Shown here: one piece after another, positions 1-9,385 of the stretch
How the letters are laid out: the number at the start of each line of letters is the position of its first letter
How positions within the stretch are numbered: the stretch's first letter is position 1
Source of the DNA: Verrucomicrobiia bacterium
Lineage (GTDB): Bacteria; Verrucomicrobiota; Verrucomicrobiia; Limisphaerales; UBA11358
Assembly (NCBI GenBank): GCA_031290985.1
Contig: JARLJW010000066.1
Location: 1-48,852 of the forward strand
Reading direction: 5' to 3'
DNA: 48,852 bases
Made by a program: the position numbers and the translations under genes
The notes under the pieces: model-generated
Database searches by the model: none
What the model saw: the letters and a program-made list of their open reading frames with translations, nothing else
What the model was told of the DNA's origin: nothing

Positions 1-38
1 AGGTTGGGAATGTTCGCGCATCGCGGACGGGGCCGCGG

Positions 39-177
39 TTTTTCCGGGCGGCAGGATGCCGCCCTCTACGTCAGGCCGGGAGGCCTGACGCTACACGAAT
101 GCCGGGAGTCCGGCTGAAGATGAGAAACTGGCGGCGGGACGCCGCTCCAACTCGCAGGCAAGATGCCTGCGCTACGG
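39..177. repeat. Dispersed palindromic repeat block, copy 1
   Basis: A run of short hairpins. Bases 70-89 form a palindrome (gtcaggccgggaggcctgac) followed by gctaca. Further on, ggcgggacgcc (133-143) and gcaggcaagatgcctgc (154-170) form two more. The first part (39-96) reappears with few changes at 35149-35206 beside proS, in the same order: tttccgg, gcaggatgccgccctct, palindrome, gctaca. This is a dispersed intergenic repeat family, possibly a REP-like or transcribed hairpin element. No protein is encoded in it. Confidence 0.75.
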
Positions 178-200
178 CGGGCGGGAACACCGCAGCGGAG

Positions 201-500
<300 letters not shown>

Positions 501-511
501 AGACTGAAATG

Positions 512-2458
512 CTAACGCCAAATCAATTCGTAGCCCAGAAGCTTCGAGGTCTGACTGAGGCGTTGCAGGTAGTCGTTGACGCGGTCGGGGGAAACGGAAT
601 CGGCCTGCGACCGGTATTCGTACTCCATCACGAGCTTGGTGCCGGAGCAGCGGTAGGTCCGCCGGAAGGCGAAGGCGGGGTCATCGACGGTTTTTTCGCT
701 AGATTCGCTGGGCCAGGTTTGGGGCAGGGACACTTCGGTGCGGAGGGTTTGGTGCAGCGGAAAACTGATCGCCAGGGGGGACTTGCGATCGACATCGACG
801 GGTTTTTTCAGCAGGGCGGCGACCGTCGAGGGGTAAAATTCACAGCGGGCCTTGGCGGTCTTGTCCGCCTGGGACCAGGCCTGGTCGATCGTGTAAAATT
901 CGGTGGTTTGAATCCGGTTTTGCTGTTCGTCGTCGTTGACGGCGATGGGAGAGGACATTTTGATCCCGGGATAGAGGTCGGCGTAGAAGTGGGTGTAATT
1001 TTTTTCGATGTCACTGCGCTTGGTGGCGGCAAACAGTTCGCGCAGCACGTCGGCATCCCGGCCTTCGGCGAGGGTGACGACCTTGAGCTGGGCGGTTTCG
1101 GATTTTCCGTTGAGTTGAAAATATTCCGTGGTGGCGGTCTGCGAGAGGCTGGTGGTGTGCGGGATGACGGTCAGCCCGGTGGTTTTGGGGGCGATGACGA
1201 GGCCGCGCCCGTAGTCGGGCAGGTAATGGGCGGCGAGCGAGCCGCGCTGGTAATTCATGGTGGGGTCGAGCCAACAGGTCTGGCCGTCACATTGGACGGC
1301 AGTGATGCAGTGGTCGAAGGCGCCATCGGTGGGCTGCCAGTCCTCGATGCCGCGGCCGACGGTGGAGTTGACGAGCACGGGCCAGGATTCAATGCCCAAC
1401 GCCCGGAGGATGCTGACGAGCAACAGCGACTTGTCCTTGCAATCGCCGAAGCGACGCGAGAAGACGACGGAAGGGTCCGTGGGCTTTTCGGCGCTGATCC
1501 CGATCTCGATGCCAAAATAGCGCACCTCGTCCTGGACGAAGCGCAGGGCGGTCAGAACCTGCTGTTCCTGGCTGGGGAGCTGTTTCCATTCGGCGATCTT
1601 TTGCGCGAGTTCGGGCGAAAAGGGGGCGCTGACGGAGAACAGCGACGAGGCCCATTGGTTCACCTCCGCCCAAGTCCGGTATTCACTGAGTTGCACCCAC
1701 GGTTGCGGGTCGTACCAGGCGGGCTGACGGTCCTCCAGGGCGACACCGGGCATCTGCCGGAGATCCCAGAGGTATTCGGTGGCTTCCTTGCCGGCGACCA
1801 CGGCCGGTTGAACGGTGCAGCCGTGGGTTTTGGCAAAGAGATGGCGACCAGCCGGCCAGATCACGCGTGTGAGCATGCGTTCGGCGGGCTGCTCCAATTG
1901 CACGGGGATATCGGCGGAAAAATGCCCGCCAAAAACCGGATTGGTGCCGGCGAGGGAATAAGAATAGTCAATGATGTCGCCGACGCGGATGTCATTCAAC
2001 ACGAGGATGGCGGATTGCTCGCCGTTCAGGATGTATTGGTCCATGTCCTTTTCCTGCTGGACGATCTTGACCTGGTTGGTGTCGAGCCGGTCGAAGTGCT
2101 GGGCACCGCGCCAGATGCGCGCCCAGTGCAGGGTCAGGGACTGGTAGCCGGGGTTGAAATTGATGGTGAGGGTGGCGTCTTTTTGGACGCCGGCCGGGGT
2201 GAGGATCCGCCGGACGGAATGGAAGAAGGTTTCGTTGTTCAGGGCGTTGATCTGCCGTTCCAGCAGCAGCACATGTTCATCGGCGCTGGAATCGAGGAGG
2301 GTGGGCGGAGATTGCTGGTTGAAAAACTGGGGCTTTACCCAACTGCCGGGCGGGGCAACCACGGTGGGCGGGGCGGTCTCGGCCGCATTTCCCTGGAGTG
2401 CCAGCGCAAAAACGGCCAGGCAACAGGCGCGTTGAAGCCGGCGAGTGATGATTCCCAT
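512..2458 (-). CDS. Exported DUF3857-type transglutaminase-like protein
   Basis: This is a secreted or envelope protein of about 648 residues. The start at 2458 gives a clean signal peptide (MGIITRRLQRACCLAVFALA, cleavage after a short Ala-rich stretch). A start at 2488 would add ten residues. Residues about 40-260 resemble the DUF3857 beta-sandwich that precedes transglutaminase cores. The core follows, with the triad visible as Cys340 in RFGDCKDKS, His383 in FDHC and Asp398 in WLDPT, and a C-terminal beta-rich part. Family members are papain-fold transglutaminase/peptidase-like proteins; the substrate is unknown. It is transcribed away from the MarC-like gene, and the two share about 180 bases of upstream region. 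The catalytic residues are intact, so it is probably active, but whether it cross-links, hydrolyses or only binds cannot be told. Confidence 0.85.
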   Translation of the reverse strand: MGIITRRLQRACCLAVFALALQGNAAETAPPTVVAPPGSWVKPQFFNQQSPPTLLDSSADEHVLLLERQINALNNETFFHSVRRILTPAGVQKDATLTINFNPGYQSLTLHWARIWRGAQHFDRLDTNQVKIVQQEKDMDQYILNGEQSAILVLNDIRVGDIIDYSYSLAGTNPVFGGHFSADIPVQLEQPAERMLTRVIWPAGRHLFAKTHGCTVQPAVVAGKEATEYLWDLRQMPGVALEDRQPAWYDPQPWVQLSEYRTWAEVNQWASSLFSVSAPFSPELAQKIAEWKQLPSQEQQVLTALRFVQDEVRYFGIEIGISAEKPTDPSVVFSRRFGDCKDKSLLLVSILRALGIESWPVLVNSTVGRGIEDWQPTDGAFDHCITAVQCDGQTCWLDPTMNYQRGSLAAHYLPDYGRGLVIAPKTTGLTVIPHTTSLSQTATTEYFQLNGKSETAQLKVVTLAEGRDADVLRELFAATKRSDIEKNYTHFYADLYPGIKMSSPIAVNDDEQQNRIQTTEFYTIDQAWSQADKTAKARCEFYPSTVAALLKKPVDVDRKSPLAISFPLHQTLRTEVSLPQTWPSESSEKTVDDPAFAFRRTYRCSGTKLVMEYEYRSQADSVSPDRVNDYLQRLSQTSKLLGYELIWR

Positions 2459-2636
2459 CTGATCCGAATAAGAAGCTGGCCGGTGCATTTGTCAGCGCAC
2501 GATAGCGAAAGGCATTTGCAGGGACAACTGGAAACCAGCCCGGCAACCAGCGCGGCGCAAACGGCTTGGCACGGGTTGACGGAGATGATTGGTTGTGTTC
2601 AACTTCATTGGCGACAGACACAATCTAAGAAAAACT

Positions 2637-3284
2637 TTGAACCTATCCGAATACATCCTGCTGGCGGCGAGCTCGTTGTTTGTGATCGTGGATCCGCTGG
2701 CGACGGCGCCGGCGTTCCTGGCGATGACGCCGACCGACACGCCGGAGCAGCGGTTGCGGACGGCGCGGATCGCGTGCTTGACGATGGCGGCGGTGCTGCT
2801 GGCCTTCTCGGTGGCGGGCACGATCATCTTCAAGGTGTTCGGCATCACGATGCCGGCGTTCCAGATCGCCGCGAGCATCGTGCTGCTGCTGATCGCGCTG
2901 GACATGTTGAAGGTGCAACGTTCGCGGGTGCAGGAGACCCACGAAGAAACAAAGGCCGGCACGGAAAAAACCGACATCGCCATCACGCCGCTGGCCATTC
3001 CGATGCTGGCGGGGCCGGGCGCGATCTCCACGACCATCCTCCTGCAGAACGAAGCAAACACGATTCCGAAACACATCGCGCTTTATGGGTGCATCCTGCT
3101 GGTGGCGCTGGTGAGCTATCTGATTTTCCGGCTGGCGGTGCGCGGTGCGCGCTGGCTGAACCCGATCGCGATGAGCATCGCGATCCGGGTGATGGGATTG
3201 CTGCTGGCGGCGGTGGCGATCCAGTTCATGTTGAATGCGATCCGGGAATATCACGCCACGCTGCTCGCGCCGGTGCCGACGTGA
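2637..3284 (+). CDS. MarC-family integral membrane protein
   Basis: A hydrophobic protein of about 215 residues with six predicted membrane segments. It has the MarC/UPF0056 N-terminal signature LFVIVDPLATAPAFLAMT and the second half-repeat TPLAIPMLAGPGAISTTI, which is the internal-repeat pattern of this family. The function of MarC proteins is unsettled; the old link to multiple antibiotic resistance is not supported for the family. The start is chosen at a TTG (2637) because the family begins just before LSEYILL, and an aaga-like sequence precedes it. In-frame TTG/GTG codons at 2589 and 2595 would add a hydrophilic extension. The C-terminus (LLAPVPT) follows the last helix directly. Confidence 0.85.
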   Translation: MNLSEYILLAASSLFVIVDPLATAPAFLAMTPTDTPEQRLRTARIACLTMAAVLLAFSVAGTIIFKVFGITMPAFQIAASIVLLLIALDMLKVQRSRVQETHEETKAGTEKTDIAITPLAIPMLAGPGAISTTILLQNEANTIPKHIALYGCILLVALVSYLIFRLAVRGARWLNPIAMSIAIRVMGLLLAAVAIQFMLNAIREYHATLLAPVPT

Positions 3285-3366
3285 CCGGGCCATTGAAGCA
3301 TTTTCATAAATGCCGTAGCCGGCGCATTCGCCTTGAATTCAGTTTATGGCACGGGATACTCGCAAA

Positions 3367-4851
3367 ATGAACCGCCGAAAATTTATCCAACTCGGGGTCT
3401 TGGGCACGGGCGCGACGCTGGCCGGGGTGGAATCCTTGCGCGGCGCGGCGACCACAAATTCTCCCGCCGGCAAATCGCCGGTGACCGTGGCGATGCCCAT
3501 CAGCGTGGCACCGCTGGTGCAGCGGGACCTGGATGCGATGTTCGACGACATGCGCACGCGGGCGGGCGTGAATGCGCTGTTCATCTTCAGCTATTCGCAC
3601 GAGGCGCATCGTGCGGGCGTGGCGGCGGCGGCGGATTTTCACGGCGGCAATTATGCGCGGCCGCACATGCAGTATTACCAGGACACGCCGCTGACATTGG
3701 CGGACATGCAGGCGCCCGAGTTTGGCAACGTGGACGTGCTGGAGCGGGTGATTCCCATTGCCAAGAAGCATGGCATCCGCACGTTTCCGTTTGTGCTGGA
3801 GGATAATTCGCTGCCGGCGGCGGTGAAGGCGGACTGGGAAACGCTTTACGAGGTGGACCATCATGGGCGGCGCGCGAACGGGCATCCGGGCGGGCCGTGT
3901 TTCAATAATCCGGGCTACCAGAATTTTACGCTCGGGCTGGTCGAGGATTACGCGCGCTCGTATGACATTGGCGGCCTCATGTGGGGTTCGGAACGGCAGG
4001 GCGGGCTGCTCAATACGCTGGGGCTTTCGCAGAGCAGCGGGCAGGACCCGGGGCGCACGACGTGTTTCTGCGAGTTTTGCCAGAAGAAGGGCAAGGAGCG
4101 CGGGATTGATGTGGAGCGGGCGCGGCGCGGGTTTGGCGAGATGGAAACCTTCGTGCGCAAAGGCCGCGGCGGACAGCGTCCGCGCGACGGTTATTTTGCG
4201 GAGTTTTGGCGGCTGCTGTTAAAGAATCCCGAGGTGCTCGCGTGGGAAGATTTATGGGCGACGAGCCGGCATGAATTGCAGGCGGCGATCCATCGGAAGG
4301 TCAAGGGTGTCAACCCGGCGCTACAGGTGGGCTGGCATGTCTGGCAGAATGTTTCATTCAGCCCGTTTCAGCGGGCGGAGGAAAATTTGGAAGACCTGGC
4401 GGGTTGCTCGGATTTCATCCGGCCGGCGCTTTACAACAATGTGGCAGGCGGGCGTTTCAAGGCGTTTGCGAAGGGCGCGCATGAATCGGTCTTCGGCGAT
4501 CTGTCGCCGGAAACCACGGTCGAGGTGCTGACCGGGCAGTTAAATTATCAGGAAGCGCTTTACGACAAGCTCGCGGCGACGGGGTTCTCGGCGGACTACG
4601 TGGAGCGCGAGACGCGCCGCTCGGTGGCGGCCGTGGCGGGTCATCCGGTACAAATCTGGCCAGGGGTGGATATTGATGTGCCGGTGAGCGCGGGGGAATC
4701 GCAGTGCACACCGGAAGGGGTGGCGCAGGCGGTGAAGGCGGCGTTCAAGGGCGGGGCGGAGGGGATTATTTTATCGCGCAATTATATCGAGATGAAGCCG
4801 GAGAATTTGTCGGGGGCGGGCGGGGCGTTGCGGGGACTGGGGATGATTTGA
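3367..4851 (+). CDS. Tat-exported TIM-barrel-like (putative glycosidase-like) protein
   Basis: A 494-residue protein. The N-terminus MNRRKFIQLGVLGTGATLAG is a twin-arginine signal, so it is exported folded. The start at 3367 puts the twin Arg near the N-terminus; an upstream ATG at 3346 adds seven residues. The mature part alternates strand and helix segments (GVNALFIFSY, HGIRTFPFVLED, DIGGLMWGSERQG, GVNPALQVGWHVWQN), as expected for a glycosidase-type barrel. A TTCFCEFCQKKGKERG motif resembles the Cys-containing loop of uncharacterised hydrolase-like exported proteins. I cannot place it in a numbered GH family. It stands alone between MarC and the CxxC membrane protein, and its base composition is like that of its neighbours. 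Confidence 0.6.
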   Translation: MNRRKFIQLGVLGTGATLAGVESLRGAATTNSPAGKSPVTVAMPISVAPLVQRDLDAMFDDMRTRAGVNALFIFSYSHEAHRAGVAAAADFHGGNYARPHMQYYQDTPLTLADMQAPEFGNVDVLERVIPIAKKHGIRTFPFVLEDNSLPAAVKADWETLYEVDHHGRRANGHPGGPCFNNPGYQNFTLGLVEDYARSYDIGGLMWGSERQGGLLNTLGLSQSSGQDPGRTTCFCEFCQKKGKERGIDVERARRGFGEMETFVRKGRGGQRPRDGYFAEFWRLLLKNPEVLAWEDLWATSRHELQAAIHRKVKGVNPALQVGWHVWQNVSFSPFQRAEENLEDLAGCSDFIRPALYNNVAGGRFKAFAKGAHESVFGDLSPETTVEVLTGQLNYQEALYDKLAATGFSADYVERETRRSVAAVAGHPVQIWPGVDIDVPVSAGESQCTPEGVAQAVKAAFKGGAEGIILSRNYIEMKPENLSGAGGALRGLGMI

Positions 4852-5019
4852 GGGCTGTCACAAATTTAACGGCGAGGAAATTTTTTTGGACGAAAACAGG
4901 ATATTTGTCAGGTATCACCGGACAAAAATCAAGTGGCGCGTTTGATGCTACAGGTCGAAGTGACGAGCGGCGGGAGTGTTTGGGGCACGCGATACCTACC
5001 GCGAATCATCTTTTGTTGT

Positions 5020-5442
5020 ATGAAAAAGAATTCGCAATTGACGAGGATTGTCCTGTACCAAAACCTCGGTTTTCTGGGCATCATGGTGATCTGTTATCTG
5101 GACGAGCTGTTGAAGCTGCCGACGCTGTTGTTCTCGGGGCATCCGTTCGCCTTTCTGTTCCGGCGCTCCACGCTGGACATCCTGCTGGTGCTGACGGTGT
5201 GGTTCCTGGTCAGCACGTCCACGCGGCGGATTTTGGAACGAATCCGGTATCTGGAAAGATTCATGCGCGTCTGCGCCTGGTGCCGGCGGATCAATTTCAA
5301 AGGCGAATGGATGCCGCTGGAGGAGTTCATGCAGCAGGGTTTTGACACGCCCACGACGCACGGCATCTGTACGGTGTGTCTTGAAAAGCAGCAGGCAGCC
5401 GTGGCGAGAGCCAAGGCGGCGCGGAGGGAGCAGACGGCGTGA
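5020..5442 (+). CDS. Small membrane-anchored protein with CxxC...HGIC..C putative metal-binding module
   Basis: A 140-residue protein starting at MKKNSQLTR. Upstream in-frame codons exist but give an implausible leader. Two hydrophobic segments (about residues 14-26 and 48-63) anchor it. The C-terminal 60 residues contain RVCAWCRRINFKGEWMPLEE followed by THGICTVCLEK. From memory, this CxWC-x(n)-W.PLE.....HGIC..C arrangement is usually found as a short tail on histidine kinases, PAS proteins and response regulators, where its role is unknown. It could bind zinc or act as a redox/signalling adaptor. Here it sits directly on a membrane anchor with no kinase or receiver domain. Its neighbours give no functional hint. 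Confidence 0.6.
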   Translation: MKKNSQLTRIVLYQNLGFLGIMVICYLDELLKLPTLLFSGHPFAFLFRRSTLDILLVLTVWFLVSTSTRRILERIRYLERFMRVCAWCRRINFKGEWMPLEEFMQQGFDTPTTHGICTVCLEKQQAAVARAKAARREQTA

Positions 5443-5503
5443 AGGCGCGAAACGAGGGGCCGGCCTTCGAAATTCACCGACGCGCAAATTTATTGATTGC
5501 CGC

Positions 5504-6073
5504 TTAGAGGATGAAGGGCACGAGGGCCTTCACTTCTTTGCGATAGGCGGGGTAGGCTTCGGGGAAATGCCGCAGGAGCAGCGTTTCCTCCTGCCTGAGC
5601 TTGACCCAGAAGCCGAGGAGCACCAGCACGAGTCCCAGCCAGCCGCGCACCTGGCCGATATTCATGGCCGTGCCGACGACCATCAGGAGCAGGCCGCTGT
5701 AGATGGGATGGCGCACGAAACGGTACGGCCCGTTGCGCATGAGTTCGTGGCCTTGCTTGAAAGTGACGTCACTGCTCCAATTGCCGGCCAGCGTCCGGCG
5801 CGCCCAGATGGTCACGAGGATTCCGGCCACGCAGAGCGCGGAACCGATGGTCTGGGTAAGATCATTGCGCGGGGTCAACGGCGAGCTTAGCGGCGGCGGG
5901 AGTCGTGGGAACGCCAGCAGCCACCAGCCAAAGCCGACCAGCAGCCGGTGCCGCAGGGCGGATGGCAAACTTTGCTTTTCAGCGACCGCCTTGACCTTCA
6001 GCGCGCTGATGAACCAGTAAATGACGAAGGCGATCCAGCAGCCGATGATGATATGGTCTGATGCCCGGGACAT
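5504..6073 (-). CDS. Isoprenylcysteine carboxyl methyltransferase (ICMT)-like membrane protein
   Basis: A 189-residue polytopic membrane protein with about four or five helices. It carries the family signature GPYRFVRHPIYSG at about residues 115-127, followed by E..LL..FPEAY..Y and a C-terminal LVPF. In this family these residues bind S-adenosylmethionine and shape the methyltransferase active site at the membrane. Bacterial members methylate lipids or unknown membrane substrates. They are not necessarily prenyl-protein methyltransferases, because bacteria lack CaaX prenylation. The start ATG at 6073 begins MSRASDHIIIG, directly before the first helix. It is monocistronic and divergent from the MFS exporter. 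Confidence 0.8.
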   Translation of the reverse strand: MSRASDHIIIGCWIAFVIYWFISALKVKAVAEKQSLPSALRHRLLVGFGWWLLAFPRLPPPLSSPLTPRNDLTQTIGSALCVAGILVTIWARRTLAGNWSSDVTFKQGHELMRNGPYRFVRHPIYSGLLLMVVGTAMNIGQVRGWLGLVLVLLGFWVKLRQEETLLLRHFPEAYPAYRKEVKALVPFIL

Positions 6074-6318
6074 GGTGTGCGTGGCTCAAGACATAGCGTA
6101 TTCTGCCGGAATTTCAAGCATGGTGGCGCAAACCTTGGGCGGGGGGATACTGTCGCGCTGCAACTATGTCTGCCCGCGCCGCGGGCGCATCGCCACGTTA
6201 ATCTTGACCAGGTGGGAGGGAAAAGTTCATCGTACGCCTGCCATGGGGGCTGAGTCTTCCAGTTGTTTCCGGGGGCGGATTGTCTCCAGGTTTCGGCGCT
6301 TCATGGATGTTGTAAATC

Positions 6319-7551
6319 ATGTCTCAATCGCATAATCGTTATTTGATCATCGTCATTTTGGGGGCGCTTTCGACGATCAGCCCGTTCGCCATCGACATGT
6401 ATCTGCCGGCGTTCCCGGAGATGGCGTCGGCGCTGCATACGTCCACCGCCCGGATATCGTTGTCGCTCTCCAGCTATTTTGCGGGGCTGGCGGCGGGGCA
6501 GTTGTGTTACGGGCCGTTGCTGGACCGGTTCGGGCGGAAACTGCCGTTATATGCGGGGCTGACGCTGTTCATCGCCGCGTCCATGGCGTGCCTGTGTGCG
6601 CGCAGCGTGGAGTGGCTGGTGGCCTTGCGCTTTGTGCAGGCGCTGGGCGGCTGCGCGGCGCAGGTGGCCGCGATGGCGATGGTGCGGGATTTTTTCCCCG
6701 CGCGCGAAACGGCCAAGATCATCTCGCTGCTGATTTTGGTCATCAGCGCCTCGCCGCTGCTGGCCCCCAGTGTCGGCGTGTATGTGTCGGTGCACCTGGG
6801 CTGGCAATGGGTGTTCATCGTGCTGTCGGCGTTCGTGGTGCTGATGCTGGCGGTATCCGCGTGGGTGTTGCCGGAGGGGCACGCGCCGGACCGCAGCATC
6901 TCGTTGCGACCGCTGCCCATTCTGCGCAACTACGTGGCGGTGCTGAAGGAACCGCAGTTCATCACCTATTCGTTGTCCGGCGCGTTCGCGTTTTCAGGAT
7001 TGCTGGTATACGTGGCAAGTTCGCCGATCGTGTTCATGGAGGTGTTTCATGTGAGCGCACAACAATTTGGGGCGATCTTTGCGGGGTTGTCGGTGGGCTT
7101 CATCGGCAGCAACCAGGTCAACGTGTTTTTGCTGCGCAAGTTTTCAAGCGAACAGATCTTTCTCGGCACGATGTTCGTGGTGTGTCCGGTGGCGTTGTGG
7201 TTGCTGGTGGGGACGATTTGCGGCTGGTTCGGCCTGCCGGCCACGCTGGTGCTGCTGTTCATTGCGTTGTCCGCGCTGGGGCTGGCGTTTCCGAACGCAG
7301 CGGCGCTGGCGCTGGTGCCGTTCGATCACAACATCGGCAGCGCGGCTGCGATGATGGGTTTTTTGCAGATCGGCGTGTCGGGACTGGCGTCGGCCAGCAT
7401 CGGCATCTTTGATTCGCACAGCATGATGCCGGTGGCGCTGGTGCTGGCGGCGACCTCCTGGATCGGGCTGGGGATCTTGATCGTGGGCAAGCGACGCATA
7501 CCGGCTTTGAAGTTTGTGGAGGAGAAGGATTGCCACCCGTTGGCGCATTGA
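6319..7551 (+). CDS. MFS drug-efflux transporter, Bcr/CflA type
   Basis: A 410-residue inner-membrane transporter with about twelve helices. The N-terminus has the Bcr/CflA signature (STISPFAIDMYLPAFPEMA). Between helices 2 and 3 lies the MFS motif A-like loop GPLLDRFGRKLP, and further on comes ALRFVQALGGCAAQVAAMAMVRDFF, typical of the drug:H+ antiporter 12-spanner group (shown here in parts). Known members export bicyclomycin, chloramphenicol or other small compounds; the substrate here cannot be read from sequence. The start ATG at 6319 is followed by MSQSHNRYLI and then the first helix. No regulator is adjacent. The 245-base upstream gap holds nothing recognisable. Confidence 0.87.
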   Translation: MSQSHNRYLIIVILGALSTISPFAIDMYLPAFPEMASALHTSTARISLSLSSYFAGLAAGQLCYGPLLDRFGRKLPLYAGLTLFIAASMACLCARSVEWLVALRFVQALGGCAAQVAAMAMVRDFFPARETAKIISLLILVISASPLLAPSVGVYVSVHLGWQWVFIVLSAFVVLMLAVSAWVLPEGHAPDRSISLRPLPILRNYVAVLKEPQFITYSLSGAFAFSGLLVYVASSPIVFMEVFHVSAQQFGAIFAGLSVGFIGSNQVNVFLLRKFSSEQIFLGTMFVVCPVALWLLVGTICGWFGLPATLVLLFIALSALGLAFPNAAALALVPFDHNIGSAAAMMGFLQIGVSGLASASIGIFDSHSMMPVALVLAATSWIGLGILIVGKRRIPALKFVEEKDCHPLAH

Positions 7552-7883
7552 AAGGGGTGGCAAGGGGTTTTTACGCGAATAGGCTGGGGCGTCGTTGTAT
7601 ATTGTTTGTCTTTCTAAATGCGACTGATGCGACGCGCGCGGAAATGGCTTAAATCCACGATGGCAGGAGCGTAAGCTTAAAACATATGTTTTGTCACCTG
7701 CTGGCAACTCGTGCGGCAGCCGGAATACAAACGGATGACGGCGACTATTCCGGCAATTGTAGTTCAGGAGATCCCAAGATCTTGGTTCGATGGTCGTGGG
7801 ATCAGATCATCGAAATGCTTTTCAGCTCCAGTAAAACGGCCTGGGAAATTACGGCCCAGCAATGCTCACCAAACCAGGGCGGG
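7552..7883. other. Intergenic, 332 bases between converging genes
   Basis: This lies between the ends of the MFS gene (+) and the response-regulator gene (-). It contains a perfect 14-base palindrome aaaacatatgtttt (7679-7692) that could be a protein-binding site. No clear hairpin terminator, RNA gene or coding frame is recognised. A frame across 7686-7946 has no recognisable content. Confidence 0.4.
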
Positions 7884-8588
7884 TCATTGGTCAATCACCG
7901 CTGCGTTTGGAATGTGGGTGAACTTGGCGACCGCTTGCGAACGTGAACGCACGTGCAGTTTTTCGTAGATGCGGCGTATGTGCGTGTTGACGGTCGGCAC
8001 GCTGATGTGCAGCGCCTCGGCGATTTCCTTGTAGAGATAGCCGCGCGCAAGGAGTTCGAGCACTTCACGCTCGCGCGGGGAAAGGTTGTCCGGTTCGGCG
8101 GGCGAGGTGCTGCTGAATCGCTGGAAAGACTGGACGATTTTACGCGCGATGTTGCTGCTCATCGGCGAACCGCCGGCGTGGACGTCCTTGAGGGCGGCGA
8201 ACAGATCGGCGCGCGGCGTCCGCTTGAGCAGATAGCCGCTCGCACCCGAAGACAAGGCCTTGAAGATGTGGTCGGGATCCTCATACACCGTGAGCATCAT
8301 GAACTGGGTGCCCATCATCTGTGGCTTGAGACGGCGGACGCACTCGATGCCGTTCATACCGGGCATGTTGATGTCCATAAGTACGACAGAGGGGTGTTCC
8401 TGCGGCAATGCCTCGAGCGCGGCCTCAGCGTTTTCATGCACGCCCACGCATTCGAAGCCGTCCGCCCCGCCGATCCACTCGTTCAAAATGCCCCGCAACG
8501 ACGTATCGTCCTCCACAATGGAAACGGTTATGATCACAGGTCTTACTTTAGCCCGGGAGCGCTTGGAAAGATTGTCGTCAGTTTTCAT
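7884..8588 (-). CDS. NarL/FixJ-family response regulator
   Basis: A 234-residue transcription regulator. The receiver domain (about residues 18-140) has the acidic cluster VEDD (25-28), phospho-acceptor Asp72 in LMDINMPGMNG, the switch Thr100 in MMLTVYED and Lys122 in YLLKRT. The C-terminal LuxR-type helix-turn-helix (about 168-225) reads LSPREREVLELLARG then KEIAEALHISVPTVNTHIRR. Such proteins are activated by HisKA_3 kinases and dimerise to bind DNA. No kinase gene adjoins it. The nearest is the propeller kinase at 24398-27412, which lacks its own receiver, so the two could form a pair; this is only inference. The start at 8588 adds a short basic leader before the receiver. Confidence 0.9.
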   Translation of the reverse strand: MKTDDNLSKRSRAKVRPVIITVSIVEDDTSLRGILNEWIGGADGFECVGVHENAEAALEALPQEHPSVVLMDINMPGMNGIECVRRLKPQMMGTQFMMLTVYEDPDHIFKALSSGASGYLLKRTPRADLFAALKDVHAGGSPMSSNIARKIVQSFQRFSSTSPAEPDNLSPREREVLELLARGYLYKEIAEALHISVPTVNTHIRRIYEKLHVRSRSQAVAKFTHIPNAAVIDQ

Positions 8589-8663
8589 GACACGATTGCC
8601 GCAATGGGTTTGAACAATCTATGCTTAGCATTGAAAACCAACGCTGGCAAACAAGTCTTTGAT

Positions 8664-9111
8664 TCAAATACGGCAGGGGCGGGCCCACGGCGACAGGATA
8701 AAAGCGGGCCGCGCATTGGTTGAGCCCGTGTCAATCCAATTGACGGGGAGCACCGGCGAATTCGCAACCAAGACCATGCTCTATTGGTTAAGGTTGGTGG
8801 CAGACTGGATTTCGTAATCCGGACCGCTCTGGCCTTCGACGTTGAAGCTGAAATGCCCGAGGGCAAAGGCAAGGTTGCTGATGCCCGGGGCGGAGAGCGA
8901 ATTGGCGAAGATGCAAAGCTTTGCGTGGCGCCCAATGGCGGCGTGCCATTGTCGGAAATCGTCAGCGTGAAGCTGCTTATCGAGTTCGCCTGCGTGTCAA
9001 GCGGTCGGAACGAAAATGCGCCGCTGTTGGTGTTGAATGTCGCGTTGGTCGCGCCGACGAGCAGCGCAAAAGTCAATGCCGCCGGCGGTTTCTTCCGCGC
9101 ATTAAAAGCGC
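8664..9111 (-). pseudogene. Remnant of a large Ig-like exported protein (C-terminal end)
   Basis: Reading on the minus strand, a cadherin/Ig-like repeat fragment is visible (ATFNTNSGAFSFRPLDTQAN, then FTLTISDNGTPPLGATQSF). The frame must then shift near 8910 to continue as SLSAPGISNLAFALGHFSFN and GPDYEIQSATNL. An in-frame TAG stands where NW would be expected, before SMVLVANSPVLPVNW. A second shift near 8700 is needed to recover FYPVAVGPPLP, the usual ending of this C-terminal module. Two frameshifts plus one nonsense codon show decay. The parent would be a large secreted protein with tandem Ig-like domains. Nothing upstream (9112-9385) extends it convincingly. Confidence 0.7.
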
Positions 9112-9385
9112 CCGTGGATCGTGAATTCACATGACGTTACGGTCATCACACGGGCGGTAAATCCCGAGGATGCCAATTTTACCAGCCATCCGAAAAATTT
9201 CGTGCCTGTCACCACGACGCGGCGTGGCGTGAGACCTGGTTTCACCTGGACCATGCCGCCTGCCAGCGTCGAGGTCATCGGGGTGCAGCCGCGGTGATAA
9301 TGTTAAGCAACCAAGCACATCGACTCAGTTCAGGCTGGAGATTCAAAACCGTTTGTCCGGTCACTGGAAATGCGAGTTATCATCG

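Noticed and set aside
9127..9318. Short minus-strand frame between the pseudogene and GH29
   Set aside because: No frame shows conserved protein character and no start site or partner is visible.
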